Under the pieces are notes generated by a model. That model was not told where the DNA came from and did not search any database. It saw nothing but the letters and a program-made list of their open reading frames with translations. Source: Phyllostachys edulis (Eukaryota; Streptophyta; Magnoliopsida; Poales; Poaceae). From it: a stretch of 64,000 bases of DNA. The position numbers and the translations under genes were made by a program. Every line of letters starts with the position of its first letter. Position 1 is the stretch's first letter. The DNA lies in NCBI GenBank assembly GCA_036346405.1, contig CM070566.1, positions 10,264,355-10,328,354 on the forward strand, in the 5' to 3' direction. This document shows positions 1 to 13,400 of this stretch, piece after piece.

Positions 1-811
1 CAAGCGATAATCGTCTTGATATATACGCACGTTTCCTTAGACATGTGAATCAAGGGGAGATTACCACAAGGTCTTTACAATGCTCAACCTCAACGCAACC
101 CCACCCGCTAAGGTTTCCACTGCCCGGAGCCACACTCGCAGGAGGCCCCCTCTTGCGCCATGTGGTTTTCTTGTGGCTTGTACCCATACCCACGCCACAC
201 ACTCACCAGTGGCGAAGCCACGCTGAGGCGAACAAATTAGTTAGCCAGGTTGTATCCATTATAGACTTGTGGCTGTACTATTTTTACACGAGAGGTCATC
301 ACAAGAACTCGGTCCTTTATTGACTTTAGGCGGTACATCCACATACCCAGCGGCGTGCATCACTAGCACCGGCACTCTTTTCGCCACCCAAGTCATCGGT
401 TTTCGGAGTTTTCCTTTGTTTTCAAAATAACTTCTAGTCAATATACCGGCCAGGCTCCAACCTTGATTGCCCAAATCCAGTTTTCATGCTTTGAAATATT
501 GTTGTCGGGCAATTTAATGCCCGCATGACTAGGTACCTAAGCAAGGCTAAGTATGACACTTAGATACAAACTTATTAACTAGTATGTAATCCATTAATTC
601 TAGGGTGACAAATGATAGTGTCCAAGTTCAAGGATTGAAAGTTTGTACACAATTACTGTTAAGGCATTAACTACGAGCCAGACCAATATAGTTGTATAAA
701 TCATAGCAATGCAACTTCATAATTTAAAACAATATAATTGCAAAAAGTAGGTGCAATATGATCAAAGTATTAACTCGCCTTGCTCAGGGTACTGCTGATC
801 TTGTTCTAGAT

Positions 812-3800
812 TGTAACATCCCAATTTTCTGAGCTTTAAAAATCCTTTGACTAGTTAGTAGGATAAAATTCACTATTTGATTTTATTTGAATTTAAATCA
901 AAAGCTTAACATGGACTTTGTACATCAAAACAATTTAATATGATTAAAGTCAACACCAACAATGGTCAAAACTATCTTATTTGGGTTCTTTGGGCTTGGA
1001 CATATTTTCCAGATTTTTCTGGAATTTTTCCAAGTTCTTTTGCTAATTTCTTTTTCTTTTTTGAATTTCTGGTATTTTATTAAAAAGAAAAAAGTATTTA
1101 AAATCTCAGATATGGCATTGGGCCAAATCTTCCTCGGCCCAATCCACCCCTTTTCCCGTGCGCGGCCCAGCCGGCCCACCCTTCCCCGCCGTCGGATCGA
1201 TGTTGGACGTCTGGATCGACTCACCCGCGTGCGCGCCTTTGTCTCCGCCCGCTGACAAGTGGGGCCTCTCGCTGAGTCGTCGTCTCCGCGGCGTCTTCGT
1301 CTCCACGTGAACGCCGTGTCCGAGTCCGCCATTGCCAGCTCCGAGCTCGTTACGACAACGGAGACTTTCCAACTAAAGTGCTTTAGAAACCGTGCCTAAT
1401 CTTATCTCTATCTCTCCCGTAATCGTTTCTGTTGAAATCTTATCTCAATTTTCTTCTTATCTCCAAGAATCCCAGAGATTTCTCTCGTGTTCATCTCGGA
1501 TACGAATCGGGGATTCCTTATCTAGACTCGCTCGGACCCAATAAATAGGACTCCTGGGTTCGTGATCACGCCCACAATCCAAAGCCGCCACCCATTGAGC
1601 TCCAATCGCCTAAGCGCCGCAATTTGAAGAATTAGGGTTTGGTAGAAACTTGATTTCTTTAAATTGCGCCGCCGCCTTTGAAGACCAGCCTCTGTGGACC
1701 ACGCCATTGTGATCAGCATAGCGGGGGCTACGTCCAGCGACCATCCGCGCCGTCAGGACTTCACCGGAGTTGCCATCCGACAACAGCCGAGTCTCTCCGC
1801 CGCTTGGAGCTCGCCGCCGGCCGCCTCAGTCGTCCCCGACCACCCGGAGTTGGTCCAGAAGGTGCGCAATAGCAAGGGCTACGCGCCGGTACCAACCATT
1901 GCCGGAGTAGCGCCGCCGTCGCCATCGATCGGCGTGGCGCGGCGTCAACATCCATCTCGGCACTTTCGTCTTGCGGCGTGTCGCCGATGTATCGCGTCGC
2001 GTGGCGCGGATCGGCGCCCGCGTGTGCGCGGGTTTGCCACCCGAGCAACTTCCAGATCCAATCGGTTCGGTGGATCGAGTTCACCGTGGACCGTCTCGCT
2101 GACGTGTGGGTCCCACATGTCAGATTTTCTTTTTAATTCTTTTATTCCGAGCGCTGACGTCATCATGGCGCAATAATCCAATTTTTCTTTTACGGAATAA
2201 TTCGGAAATTCGGAATAATTCAGTTTTAGGTTTTCTTTAGATTTCTAACTTCCCAAGCTCATATCTTTTGCATCCGAACTCCGATTGAGCCCATTCAAAT
2301 TTCTAAATTCATCTAAATTCAAGATCTATCTATCTGAGATTTTTGTTTAATTTTTGGAGTTTGTTTTGCCTTTATTATTTATTTATTTTGTTTGTTTGTT
2401 TTGTTTGCGAGTAGACGTCGATACTTCGGGAAGGTTTGAAGAAGAAGGAGCACCTCAAGAGCAAGATCAGTACTTAGACCTATTCCAAGGCAAGTTATAC
2501 CTTTGATCATATTGAACCCAGTTTTTAAAAGTTATATTGATTTAAATTATTGCATTTACTTTAATTATTTAATTCAATGCGTTTGGGATTAGTTAATATC
2601 CAATTTGTTATGACCTCCTTGTCTAATTGTATGCCATAATCTTTTGTCACCCTAGTTTGGTTTATTTAGTTGGTGCTATTGTATTACCAACGTGGGTTGG
2701 TTAGATGCGATTAGTTTGCTTAGCCATGCTACGAGTCATTATCTCTTGTAAGTTGCAAATATAAACATGACTAAGTGACTATGGAACTATGTGATAAAAA
2801 AATTGTGTGCCATATGTGCTATTACTTGTTGATGGCATATGTTGCACTTAACCAACAGGGTGGGAAAGGATTTAGACGGAGGCAAGTGGACTGTGTGATG
2901 TTTTGGTGGAGCTATGTGCGTGGGCTTAATAACCTGTGTGCATAGGGATTTGTAGTTTATTTGAAAGTCTTGCCTTGGTCAATTAAGGACTTAACTTTGT
3001 GCGCCATTGAATTGAGCCTCTCGTACAACCACATGCCTGGTATGGAACGGGCCTAACATAGTAAGTTATGGAGTCTTGACATTGATTACTCAGGTTGTAG
3101 GTTAGGCTGTGGGCGTGGGTGGAGGTGTGCTACCAAGTAGTCACATCACAGGGCGGTTCGCCGTGTCCCTGTCCAACGGTGTGTGTCGGACTGACTTCTT
3201 GTGTGGGGTTGTCTGACGGTTTGTAAGCACACTGGGAGTGTCAATGTCGAGATGAAGTTTACAGGCTGTTTTTGTTACGGCTAGTGCTAGCTACACTAGT
3301 TGTATCTTGTGGGTAAAGTGTACAACCTCTCTGAGTGTTAAACAATCTATTCGAATAGCGCGTCATGATCATGGACATGCTCGGGGATTTCACACGAGGG
3401 GTGGATTTTCATGAAAACCTTGGGAAGGGAGCTGTGTGACCTAAGTCATATGGCTATGTGAATAACTTGTTTAGGCTATGTGTCTTTGTGAACCAAAACT
3501 GTCAAATTATTATTGCCTATTTGTTTTGAATTATGCTTTCAATCTATTACTTGTATTTAAACTGCAAATGCTGCATTCCTGCAAAAGAACCATAGAAGCC
3601 ATTCCATTGGAATAAGCCTGTATCTATAATTGCATTTTTGTGGTATGACTTGCGAGTACGGTGTGTACTCATGCTTGTTGTAAAACATGCAACAGAAGAG
3701 GAGGAGTCATCGCCTGCTTTCGAGGAGGAGTTCATCGAAGGTGCTTGATCGTAGGGTCTTGATCCCAATCAGTTGCCTGTGGTGAATTGATGGGATTCCG

Positions 3801-4030
3801 CTGAAGTTTCTTCGTTCCACTGCTATTTTATTTCTTTGCTAGCCCTGCGTGGCTTAATAATTGTAAACTCGACCATAAGGTCAAAACAACTATTTGTTAT
3901 CAAATTACTCATTTATGTTATTAATCGTTTGTGTGGATCGATATTCACCTGTGTTGACACTGTGTGCACTAGCGTGATCATGGACTAGTATACACAGAGG
4001 GTCCAGAATTGCATATTTTGGGTCCCGACA
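812..4030 (-). mobile_element. Solo LTR (LTR B), inverted, nested in LTR A
   Basis: Read on the minus strand it begins TGTCGGGACCC at 4030 and ends GGGATGTTACA at 812, so it has the TG...CA ends of an LTR. It is flanked by a perfect 5-bp target duplication TAGAT (807-811 and 4031-4035). At 3219 bp it has no internal primer-binding site, polypurine tract or pol domain and no second copy of its ends, so a solo LTR left by LTR-LTR recombination is the simplest reading. The conserved palindromic block TATTCGAATAG lies at 3348-3358. A GC-rich segment near 1100-2100 gives open frames on both strands that match nothing I recognise. Its gypsy affiliation rests on length, ends and TSD only. Confidence 0.88.
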
Positions 4031-4289
4031 TAGATCAACTGGAGGTTCTTCGGTCGCTTCGGCTTCTATATACGTAAGAACAACCAAAATTCAAATAAGC
4101 ACATAGGAATTCATATTGCATTCAAACATTCAAATGAACTCCAAATTGGGTGTTTTTCAGTTTAGTTGAGGAGATTCTGTTAGTTTCCATTCTTTCATTA
4201 CTGTGTTCGGTGTTGGACATAGAGTCCGAGTAGAGGAAGTAAGTTGTTTCCGAGTCGGTTGCTAATCTGTATACGAGTCCCTGGGTTTC

Positions 4290-4960
4290 AAGTATCGTTC
4301 ATCGCTTCAACTACCTAGCTGGAAGGGGTCTCAACCACCTAGTCAGAAGGGGTTTTGACTATGCGTAATCGAAGGAGGTTCGACTACTTGTAGTCGAAGG
4401 GGGTTCGACTAACTGGTCGGAAGGAGTTTCGACCACCTGATCGAAATTGGTCGAAAGGAGTTTCAACCACCTGGTCGGAAGGGGTTTCGACCACCTGGTC
4501 AGAAGGGAGGGTTTCGACCACCTGGTTTGAAGGGATTTTGACCACCTGGTCGGAAGGGATTCGACCACCTGGTCAGAAGAAGTTTCGACCACCTGGTCGC
4601 AAGGAGTTTTGACTATGCGTAGTCGAAGAAGTTTTGACTACGTGTAGTCGAAGGAGGTTCAACTACACGTGAAAAGTACATGATCACGTGGTCAGGAGAA
4701 GGTTCACGTAGTCAAAGGAAGTTCGACTACACGCGAAGACTTCACGATCACGTGGTCGGAAGAGGGTTCGACTATGTGTAGTCGAAGGAAGTTCAACTGC
4801 ACGCGAAGACTTCACGATCACATCATCGGAAGAAGGTTCGCATAGTCGAAGGAAGTTCTACTACACGCGAAGACTTCGCAATCACGTGGTCGGAAAGGAG
4901 GTACGACTATGTGTAATCGAAGGAAGTTCGATTACACGCGAAGACTTCCCGATCTACAAC
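4290..4960 (+). repeat. Minisatellite array in LTR A
   Basis: Roughly 25-30 bp units built on GACCACCTGGTCGGAAGG and TTCGACTA...AGTCGAAGG are repeated imperfectly. From about 4650 they change into longer units of about 70 bp containing CGCGAAGACTTCACGATCAC. The many GGTCGAAGG and CGACCACC words keep reading frames open on the minus strand, which explains a repetitive peptide there that should not be taken as a gene. Confidence 0.85.
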
Positions 4961-5518
4961 ACATTCGTTGATCCGACAATGCTTCCACACAACTAGAGTG
5001 AGCATCTAGTGGCCACTAGGAACATACTGGTATGGTGCTGAGGGGATGAGCTAGTTGGAGATGGCCTGGCGATGGTGGACAGTGACGGCGAGAGAAGCTT
5101 CGAGAGGCAGTGATGGCCCGAGGAAAAAGAGTAGTCTTCAACTCTCAGGATAGCTCCAAGGAAGTAGGTAGATGGTTTCGAAGAAATGACTTGGGGTACG
5201 TTTCACCGGCGAAGTCGACTTGACTGCTTGGGCTAATTTGGTCAAAGGGAAGGAAGGACGAGGTCAGCGGCGGTTCCTGTGAACAAGGAGTGGAATCAAT
5301 TTAGGGGAAACGTCTCTTGGGTCATGGAAGATGAGTTGACGCATATAATGAGAGAAGAGCTTCACCGGTGGGTGTTAATGGTGATGGCAGCGTGGTGGTG
5401 GCACTCGGCCGAAACAAGCGCTCAAGCCTTACTTGGAGCTCAAGCTCACTTGAGGAATGAGGGAGGTGAAACTAGCACTGGTGTGGCGAGGAAAGGCACT
5501 GAGGGGGCTCGGGGTTGC

Positions 5519-5547
<29 letters not shown>
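5519..5547. repeat. (TA)n microsatellite
   Basis: An uninterrupted TA dinucleotide run of about 14 units inside the 3' part of LTR A. Confidence 0.97.
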
Positions 5548-5550
<3 letters not shown>

Positions 5551-6163
5551 GCAATGGGGCGGAGATGCCCGAGAGCCTGCGATGCATTTGGCACGGCCCA
5601 ACAAGGAGGAGTGGTTGGTGATTTGATAGGGTCGGCAGCACAGTGCAGTCGGTGAGACGGGTTGAGCGACAGGGAGTAATGGCCGAGTGACAGCCTTCAC
5701 CAACCACTCGTGCCCGGTCAGAGGAGCAGGAAACAGGGGAAAAAGAATTGGCTAGGGAGGATAGGAAAAAGGAATAGGATAGAACTTTAGAGTTGTATAT
5801 AATTCTAGCATTTTCCTTTGGTGATTCTCTGCTGGCAGCAGACATGGCTTGGTATTTATTGGACCTTCCTAATTGGACTCTCGATCACTGGGATTAAGTG
5901 TTGGATGCCACACTTTCGATTATGAGGGTTTACATGTAATATTTAGAAGGAATGCTTTCAAGTTTGTTTGCTTTGACCATTTATGTTTCTAGGGTTTCCT
6001 TATCTTAGGATTCTCTTATTTTTATACCACTTATGATGGCAAGAAAAGCAAATGCAATTCAAACAACTCTCGAAAATACAATCAAGAAGAACGACATTAG
6101 CTATCACATAAAAAGTTTTCAAAATCTCATATTTTTGTATTTATGAATTTTTGGGATGTTACA

Positions 6164-7943
6164 CTCGGCCACATCCAGAGAAACTATAAGTCTCTTCGTC
6201 GGCCCTCTCATTCCATGATTCCTTCTTTGTCTACCTCCTCTGACCTCCCATCCCTCCCTTTTAGAGGTGCCATGTCAGACTCCCTTTCCCCCTCCCGAGT
6301 GAGCTGGGACCTCGTGGCCGTGCTCCGAAACCTGTTGTCCCGACAGTGTCGATCTACACCAATGCTCCCCCGTCGACACCTTCCCCGGCTACGACGCCCA
6401 CTTCTGTAGATACTGCTTCCGAGGAGGATCCGAAGGAGGTCGAGCTCGAGCGCTCCTCCCTGGTGTGCCGGGTTCCTAAGGCCCGGGCGCGGCCTAGCAG
6501 GGCCCCCCTCTATCCCATTTGATTAACACCGAGGACCTGGAGGAGACACGACAGTCGGACCATGTCGACGTCTACATGCTAGACGTCAACCTAGAGAACT
6601 ACTCCAACTTGGTGTTTGCCTACGTCGAGCCCCCTGCGCTGCCCCCCACCCCAGTCATTCGGCGTGCGCTCCGTGCGGAAGGGAGTAACCCTAGGGAGAA
6701 CACCATCAACCACAACCCCTTCCTTTGGGTGGAGCACTTCGTTCTCCTCAAGCGCCACGAGAAAACCGCCAATCAGCTCCTCTACGAGCATGAGTCTCTC
6801 GCTGCCCTCTCCGTTGGCGACTACCTGCTCAAGAACTGGTTCCGTGACCACATCCTCCACTTTGTTGGCCCCTTCGCTAACCCCCGTCTCATCGACCCGA
6901 TCTGCCTCATAGGCGTCGACTATTATGTTGTGCTTGTCACCGTCAAAGCGAAAGTCTCTTCAACGTCCCGGCCAACCTCCACGTCAAAAGTCATGATGGT
7001 TCGGTTCCATCTGCACCGCCACTGTCCTGCATGTTGAGCGGCTTGGGGGCTCCCATGCTTCTTCTCCTCCAACTGACGACCCAGACATGGATGAATAGGA
7101 GCTCGGTGATCTCAGCGCCCCTCCCAAGCCTACTGCACTGGGCTCTCCCATGCTGCAGGGACCATCATTGGGTCAGGCGGACTCTCAGGTGTCTACCCCT
7201 GGGTGCCCCCGCGGGTGCGGTCAGCTCCCTGAGTGTGAAAGCAGCACTGTCAGTGGTTCGTGCCTAGCCGATTGGATCCCGTCCGACCAGTGTTGTCATC
7301 AAGTTGCACTACGGCTTCCTTGAGGTCTTTTCTCGTGGTGCGAATGGGGAGCACGCCTTCTTCTGTCTTCCCATGCAGCAGGCCAGAGCAAAGGTTTGCT
7401 TCTCGCCAACTTGGCTACTGGCTCGGTCGGCTTCCTTCGCAACATTGCCACCCTTGGCCCTCAACACTCTTTGGTCCTCTTCGTGGACATTCTTTGTGGG
7501 GCGAGCTCAGCCCCTGGTGGTTCTGTCCTCTCTATCCACCAGGTCAAGTCCTTCTGCCTTCCTCCTTCCGAGGCCCCTCCTATTTCCTCGATCTGTGTTG
7601 TGAAAGGATGGATGAGGATGCTCACGAGCTCGCTCCAGTGCCACACCCACCAGCACTCCCTATTCCGCGTCGCAGTGCTCAGCTCGCTGCCTTTGAGGAG
7701 CCCAAGTTCATGTCTATCCTAGACAAAGCCACCATCCATAAGAAGCAGGAGTTGGAGGACCTTGGTCGCCTTCCCTCCATCGCCACTGGCGAGCTCCCGG
7801 GCGACGAGCTACTCACACTTGCGGATGAAGAGCCATGTCCCCTATCAACGGAGGATATCAAGTGCATCGCCAACACCTGCGACGTCTTCGACACCATCCT
7901 GGTCGACAGTGGCGGTACGGCCCCGGTCACCTTTACGGCTTGA
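6164..7943 (+). pseudogene. LINE-1 ORF1 (gag-like) remnant
   Basis: Broken open frames (best stretches 6519-7037 and 7260-7943) encode a proline- and serine-rich protein that ends in a segment running RRSAQLAAFEEPK...HKKQELEDLG and stops at 7943. Position just upstream of an endonuclease ORF2 and this C-terminal pattern fit the ORF1 of grass L1-type LINEs. I see no intact zinc knuckle here, unlike LINE-2. Frame changes near 7040 and 7260 mean no single protein can be made. Assignment rests mostly on context. Confidence 0.6.
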
Positions 7944-8249
7944 TGTGTCACTTGCTTGCCCTTCTCCACTGGCCCTTCGCTAACCTTTAACTCCTTAGTT
8001 CTGGTCTAGACGTTGCAGTCGCGGTCTATTCTGCTAGTGGGCTTCCTTCCCAGTTCTTACCTTCCTTCGCCGATGCACCTTTTGCCGCAACGTCGAGTTG
8101 CGCTGTCAAAGTCTATTTTTTGTGATGGCTATTGTCTGGAACCTTATTTTCCTCTTAGTTCTATTGTGGCATGTGATGTCTAGTATCTTAGCTATTGTGC
8201 TAGTTTATTTTTGTCTTAGTCTCTGTCCTATTGCTTGATCCTTGTTTTC

Positions 8250-9290
8250 ATGGATAGCCTGTCTTGTAGGAAACTTACTCTCTGTGCTTGGAATGTCTGA
8301 GGTTTGGGGAACTCCGACAAATGAGTTGACATCAAACATGCTCTCTCCAACCATGTCCCCTCTGTTCTCTGTCTCCAAGAAACCAAGTTTGTAGACATCT
8401 CTGTTTTCAAATCCCGCTCCTTCCTCCCGCCCTCGCTCTCGCTCTTCATCGCCAAGTCCTCTATGGGAGCCTCAGGAGGTATCCTCACCGCTTGGGATGA
8501 TAACCACGTAGAACTCTTCGCTTCGGATGTTAAGGCTTTCTCTCTTACTTGCTCATTTGCCTCTTGTGTCACAAACTTTTCCTTCACAGCTACGAACGTC
8601 TACGGCCCATGTGACCACCAACGCAAAGAAGATTTCCTTGTTGAACTTCGGGATTTAGCCTCCAACGTTTTTGGCCCTTGGGTCATTCTAGGATATTTTA
8701 ACCTAGTTTGCTGCACCTCAAACCGATCGAATGAAAATTTCGACGCTCAAGAAGCGATGATGTTCACTAACCGCATTCATAAACTCAATATCCAAGAAAT
8801 ACCCTTGCTACATAGGCTTTATACTTGGTCTAATAACCAAGAAAATCCCATCTTTGCAAAACTAGACTGCACCTTAGTCAACAACGACTGGTGCATCTTG
8901 TTTCCAGACTCCACCCTCTCCTCACTCGTTCGCAATACTTTGGACCATGTTCCTCTCCTCCTGACAGTGTCAACCAACGTTCCTAGCCCTTCGACTTTCC
9001 ACTGCAACAATCATTGGTTGCAGCATCCTCGATTCTCGGCTCTCGTTAGCCAAAATTGGAAAAGCGTCGGCCCTGCCCACTCGCGCTTGGGCAACATTGG
9101 CCGACTTTGTCTTTGGCTCAAACGCACTCGCAATGCGGCTAAAACCTGGGCTAAGCATCTCAAGAATCCAGCCACAGTTATAATAAATTGTGAAATTGCC
9201 ATCACTCTTCTTGACAAGATGGAAGAATGGTGCATTCTCTTCCATCTAGAGTTTAATCTCCGCACTCTCGTCAAAGCCTCCCACCGGTGA
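8250..9290 (+). pseudogene. LINE-1 ORF2: apurinic-type endonuclease domain (broken)
   Basis: The frame from ATG 8250 starts MDSLSCRKLTLCAWNV and carries QETK, the glutamate-bearing motif of exonuclease/endonuclease/phosphatase domains that nick target DNA for LINE insertion. Stops interrupt it near 8300 and 8320. From 8463 it stays open through GGILTAW, NVYGPC, ILGYFN and LDHVPLL to about 9290. The family normally has GDFN; here the catalytic aspartate is tyrosine (about 8692-8703), so the nuclease would be inactive even without the stops. The C-terminal part leads toward the reverse transcriptase. Confidence 0.85.
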
Positions 9291-9579
9291 CATGTGGCGA
9301 TGAGAGTAGCCTAGTGGAGATAGCGGGGCAAAATTCATGATTGCATCCCCAACGATGAGAATACTGCCTATTGCCATATGTGCACCTCCGTCCATTTGCG
9401 CAAAAATCATATCAAAACGCTTTACCTAGACGACAGCTCGGTTTTTAGCCATACAGACAAGGAGCTCATTCTTCTCGATTTCTACAAAAATCTGCTAGGC
9501 ACTCTAGATACCTGCCACTTTGACTTTTATCTTGATCTCCTATTAGCTTACACTTCCCTCGATGCTACCTAGTGCACTC

Positions 9580-10478
9580 ACCTTATCCAGCCATTGCCCC
9601 CCTCCGAAATTCGGTTGGTCCTCTTTAGTATGCGGGATGATTCTAGCCCGGGCTAGATGGCTTTGGGCCTGCTTTCTTCAAAGCCAATTGGGAAATAGTT
9701 AAGTTTGACCTCCTCACTCTTCTTCAGGATTTCTACAATTCTAAGGCTGACCTCAAAAGAATAAACAAATCCTTCCTTGTTCTTATTCCAAAAAAATCCT
9801 GGAGTGACCAAACCTAAACATTTTCACCCTATCTCCCTCCAAAAGTGTATCATGAAACTGATTTCCAAACGTCTCACTGCCCGGCTCTAGTGCTTTGTGC
9901 AGTTCCTTGTCCACCCCGACCAAACTAGTTTCCTCCATGGAAGGAGTGTCTTTGAGAATTTCCTGTACGCAACAGAGATCATCCAAACTTGTTACAAACG
10001 CAAAACCCCTTCAATCGTCCTCAATCTTGATTTTCGTAAAGCGTTTGACTCTATTGATTGGCGAGCCTTGGACCTTATCCTCCTCGCTAAAGGTTTTCCT
10101 CATCTCTGGAGGAAATGGATCTCTGATCTCTCCTCATCCAGTCAATCAATGGTTCTGCTTAATGGTTCCCCTCGTCGTTGGATCTAGTACAAAAAGGGCC
10201 TCCATCAGGGTGACCCCCTTTCCCCTTGCCTTTTCATTCTCATTGCTGATGTTCTTCAACAACTAATCCTCCAAGCTTCCACTAGAGGCGAGCTAAAGCA
10301 CCTGCTAGTGGATGGCTCTCCTTGTCTCGTCCTTCAATACGTCGACGACACCCTCATCATCTCTCAAGCAGAGGCGAGTCAGCTTGCCACTCTCAAGAAT
10401 ATTCTTCTTAGCTTTTCTCGAGCTACGTGCCTTCACATCAATTTTGACAAGAACACATTTATCCTCATTCATGTTGCT
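9580..10478 (+). pseudogene. LINE-1 ORF2: reverse transcriptase core, interrupted by LTR C
   Basis: Conserved reverse transcriptase blocks are visible across shifted frames: HPDQTSFLHGRSV, LDFRKAFDSIDW (first catalytic aspartate), GLHQGDPLSP, and QYVDDTLII (the catalytic YVDD box, about 10327-10350). Stops and frameshifts occur at about 10185 and upstream of 9895. The frame runs straight into LTR C at 10479 and resumes after 14534 with FALHDALGL, showing that the LTR landed in a formerly continuous ORF2. Confidence 0.88.
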
Positions 10479-13400
10479 TGTCGGGACCCAAAAATGCAAT
10501 TATGGACCCTCTGTGTATACTGCACTAGTCCAGGATCACGCTAGTACACACAGTGGTAACATCAGTGAAATATCATTTTCATATAAATAGACAAATAACA
10601 ATAAATATCAGAGTAAAGACCTTAAGGTCAAAGCTTACAATTAATGCCTCGGAAGGCAAATAACTCAAAGAAGCTGCAGCGGAACGTAACGGAATAACTT
10701 CAGTGAAGCCCATCCATATGCCCACAGGCAATCGGCTGGGGTGCACGACCTAGTTCTCCACGATCCTTGAAGTAGACCTTCTTGACTAACAATCCCATCA
10801 CTTCTGCTTGATTTAATAAAGCAAGCATGAGTAAACAACCGTACTCGCAAGTCATACCACAGAAATACAATTATACATGATGGCTTATTCCAAAGGAATG
10901 GCTTCTGTGGTTCTTTTGCAGAAATGCAACATTTACAATTGAATGCAAATAATAGATTGAAAGCATACAGTAAAACAAATAAGCAATATTTAATTTTAAT
11001 AGTTTGATTTCACAAAGACACACAGCCTAAACAAATTATTCACATAGCCATATGATTTAGATCACACAGCTCCCTTCCCAATTGTTTTATGAAGATCTGC
11101 CCCTCGTGTGAAATCCCCGAGCATGTCCATGACCGCGGACGCAGCTATTCGAATAGATTGATTTACACTCTGCAGAGTTTGTATACTTTACCCACATGAT
11201 GCAATCAACTTGTACGGAGCTGATCACAACAAAACATTTCAGAAACTTCATCTCAAGCATTGATACTCCCAGTGTGCTTTACGCTATACCAATCCTTACA
11301 CAGTGTTTGGCATAATACACACCGTTGGACAGGGACACAGCGAACCGCCCCGTGATATGCACCCAACCACAGCGGTAACACACCTCCACCCATCACAGAG
11401 CCTAACCTACTACCTGAGTAATCAATGTCAAGACTCTATAACTTACTAAATTAGGCCCGTCCCATAACAGGCATGTGGTCGTACAGTAAGGCTCAGCTCA
11501 ATGGCGCACAAAGTTAAGTCCTTAATTGACTAAGGCAAGACTTCCAAATTCTAACTAAGGCACACAGATTATTTTGACACACAGATTAATATTCCCATTT
11601 CACATAGCCACCATGTCACACAGTATCCACCACTTGCCTCAGTCTAAACTTTTTCCCACCCAATTGGTTAAGTGCAACACATGCCATAATAGCACACAGT
11701 ACACACAGTTTTATCACATAGTTCTATAGTCACTTAGTCAAGTTGATAATTGCAACTTTACATGAAAGGTGATTCATGGCATGGCTAAGCAATCTAATCG
11801 CATCTAACCAACCCACATTGGTGCTACAATATTACCAACTAAATAAATAACCAAGCTAGGGTGACAAAAGATTATGACATATCAATATAGATAAGGTGGG
11901 TATAACAAATGGGATTAATAACTACACCCAAAAGCATTTAAATAAATACTTAAAGTAAATACAATAATTTGAATCAAGGTACTTTTAGAAAACTGGGATT
12001 CAATATGATCAAAAGTACAACTTGCCTTGCTACAACAATGATGATCTTATTTAATCTTTAATCTTTACATCCTTGATCTTTAGCTCATTCGGACGATTCC
12101 GGGACTTCAACGTCTAACGGAAAAGAAAGCACAAATGCAAACTAAATTCAAAAGACAAATCAAGTAAACTCCAAATTGAAATTGAATGGTACTGGAAGGT
12201 AGATAATGAATTTAGATGAATTTAGGAATTTGAATGGACACAATCAGAGTCCGGATGCAAAAGATATGGGCTTTGGAAGATCATATGAAATGATGAAATT
12301 GAGAGAGAAAAGAATATTTAGAGAATATTCCTTTGGATTAAATAAAATAAATTGGAAACTTACAAGTGGGGTCCACTGGTAAGTGAGAGGGAGATGAACT
12401 CATTGGATGACATGTAGGGTCAACATGGAATGGAGAGAGAATTGGATATATTGATTGGTTTGGTTGGATGACAAGTGGGTCCATACATTATGGAGAGGAA
12501 GAGTTAACAAAGAGGAACTGACTCGAAACCGAACAGATGGACGTGCTTCACAAAGAACAGGAAAGCACACAGAAGCTTGGCTGGCCCACCTATCAGTGAA
12601 GCAGAGAACAACCAACAATAGCACGTGCGTGGTCTGTTGATCTAGAGAAGAAACAAAGGATGCGGTGAATCAACGTAACAAAGAAACGAGGGCGAGGCTG
12701 CTGCCGCCACGGTTGGTTTTGGTGCAGGAGATGGCACTGGCATGGCAAATAGAGAAGAAAGGCGGAGGGCAAAGGAGTTAGAGAGAGAGATAGAGAAGCC
12801 AATAGGGAGTCACATGGACGTGCTTCAACAGAACCGAAGTTGGAACGAAACAACGGAGGCTGATTTCGGTGCATGGAGCGGCAAGCACATAAAACATGAG
12901 ATAGCAGAACCGATTCTGTTGTTGGAAGAAATAATCGGCATGCCATGCATTATCCAGAGAAGCTTGTTCGGCATGGAGATGGCTACCAAAGAATTAACAA
13001 ATGGAAAGAGATACTTCTTTACAGCAAAGGAAGAAAAGAATACGAAGAGGATTCCACGTTCTGGAGACAACACATGAACGAAGCAACGCTACAGTGCCAT
13101 GCATGAACAGGAGCATGCCGAATAGGGCGCATGGTGTAGGATGGCAGATTTTGAGATTTAAATGGCCAAACAAGGGTTAAACAAAGAATTAACAGGGAGC
13201 ATGTATTAGGGAAAATACTACCTGCATTGGTGTAGAAGCAACAGAACCGAACACATACATGAACAGGGATTGTCCCATGCATCGGCCGGTTCTTGCGTAT
13301 GGAATAGGCATCGGCTTGGCGGCAAGAGAATTAACGTAGAGATTGACTAGCAGGAGGAACCACCAGAGAACAGGGCTTCGGCCGATTGAGTTGGAACTTA

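Larger units (their letters stand above)
1..6163 (+). mobile_element. Long LTR of a Ty3/gypsy-like retrotransposon (LTR A), left end outside window
   Basis: Non-coding sequence whose short conserved blocks match, in the same order, those of the complete LTRs C, D, E and F in this window: a TTTACAATGC-type block near 80, a TTAGCCAGGT block near 240, a GTCCTTTATTGACT block near 310, and a block ending in CGCCTTGCT near 780. It ends in GGGATGTTACA at 6163, the ending shared by the other copies. Bases 812-4035 are a later insertion (LTR B plus its target duplication). The 3' half carries a minisatellite and a TA microsatellite. The left terminus lies before base 1, so the target duplication cannot be checked. 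No retroviral-type protein is encoded. It may be a solo LTR or the 3' LTR of a longer element. Confidence 0.75.

Noticed and set aside
1106..2181. Several overlapping open frames on both strands at 1.1-2.2 kb
   Set aside because: GC-rich part of solo LTR B; no recognisable domains, no splice or family support.
4359..4592. Minus-strand repetitive peptide (DQVVE/TRWSK repeats)
   Set aside because: It is the translation of the minisatellite in LTR A; open only because the repeat lacks stops in that frame.
9895..10266. Open frame overlapping the LINE-1 reverse transcriptase in another register
   Set aside because: Shadow frame; the reverse transcriptase motifs are in the neighbouring frame.
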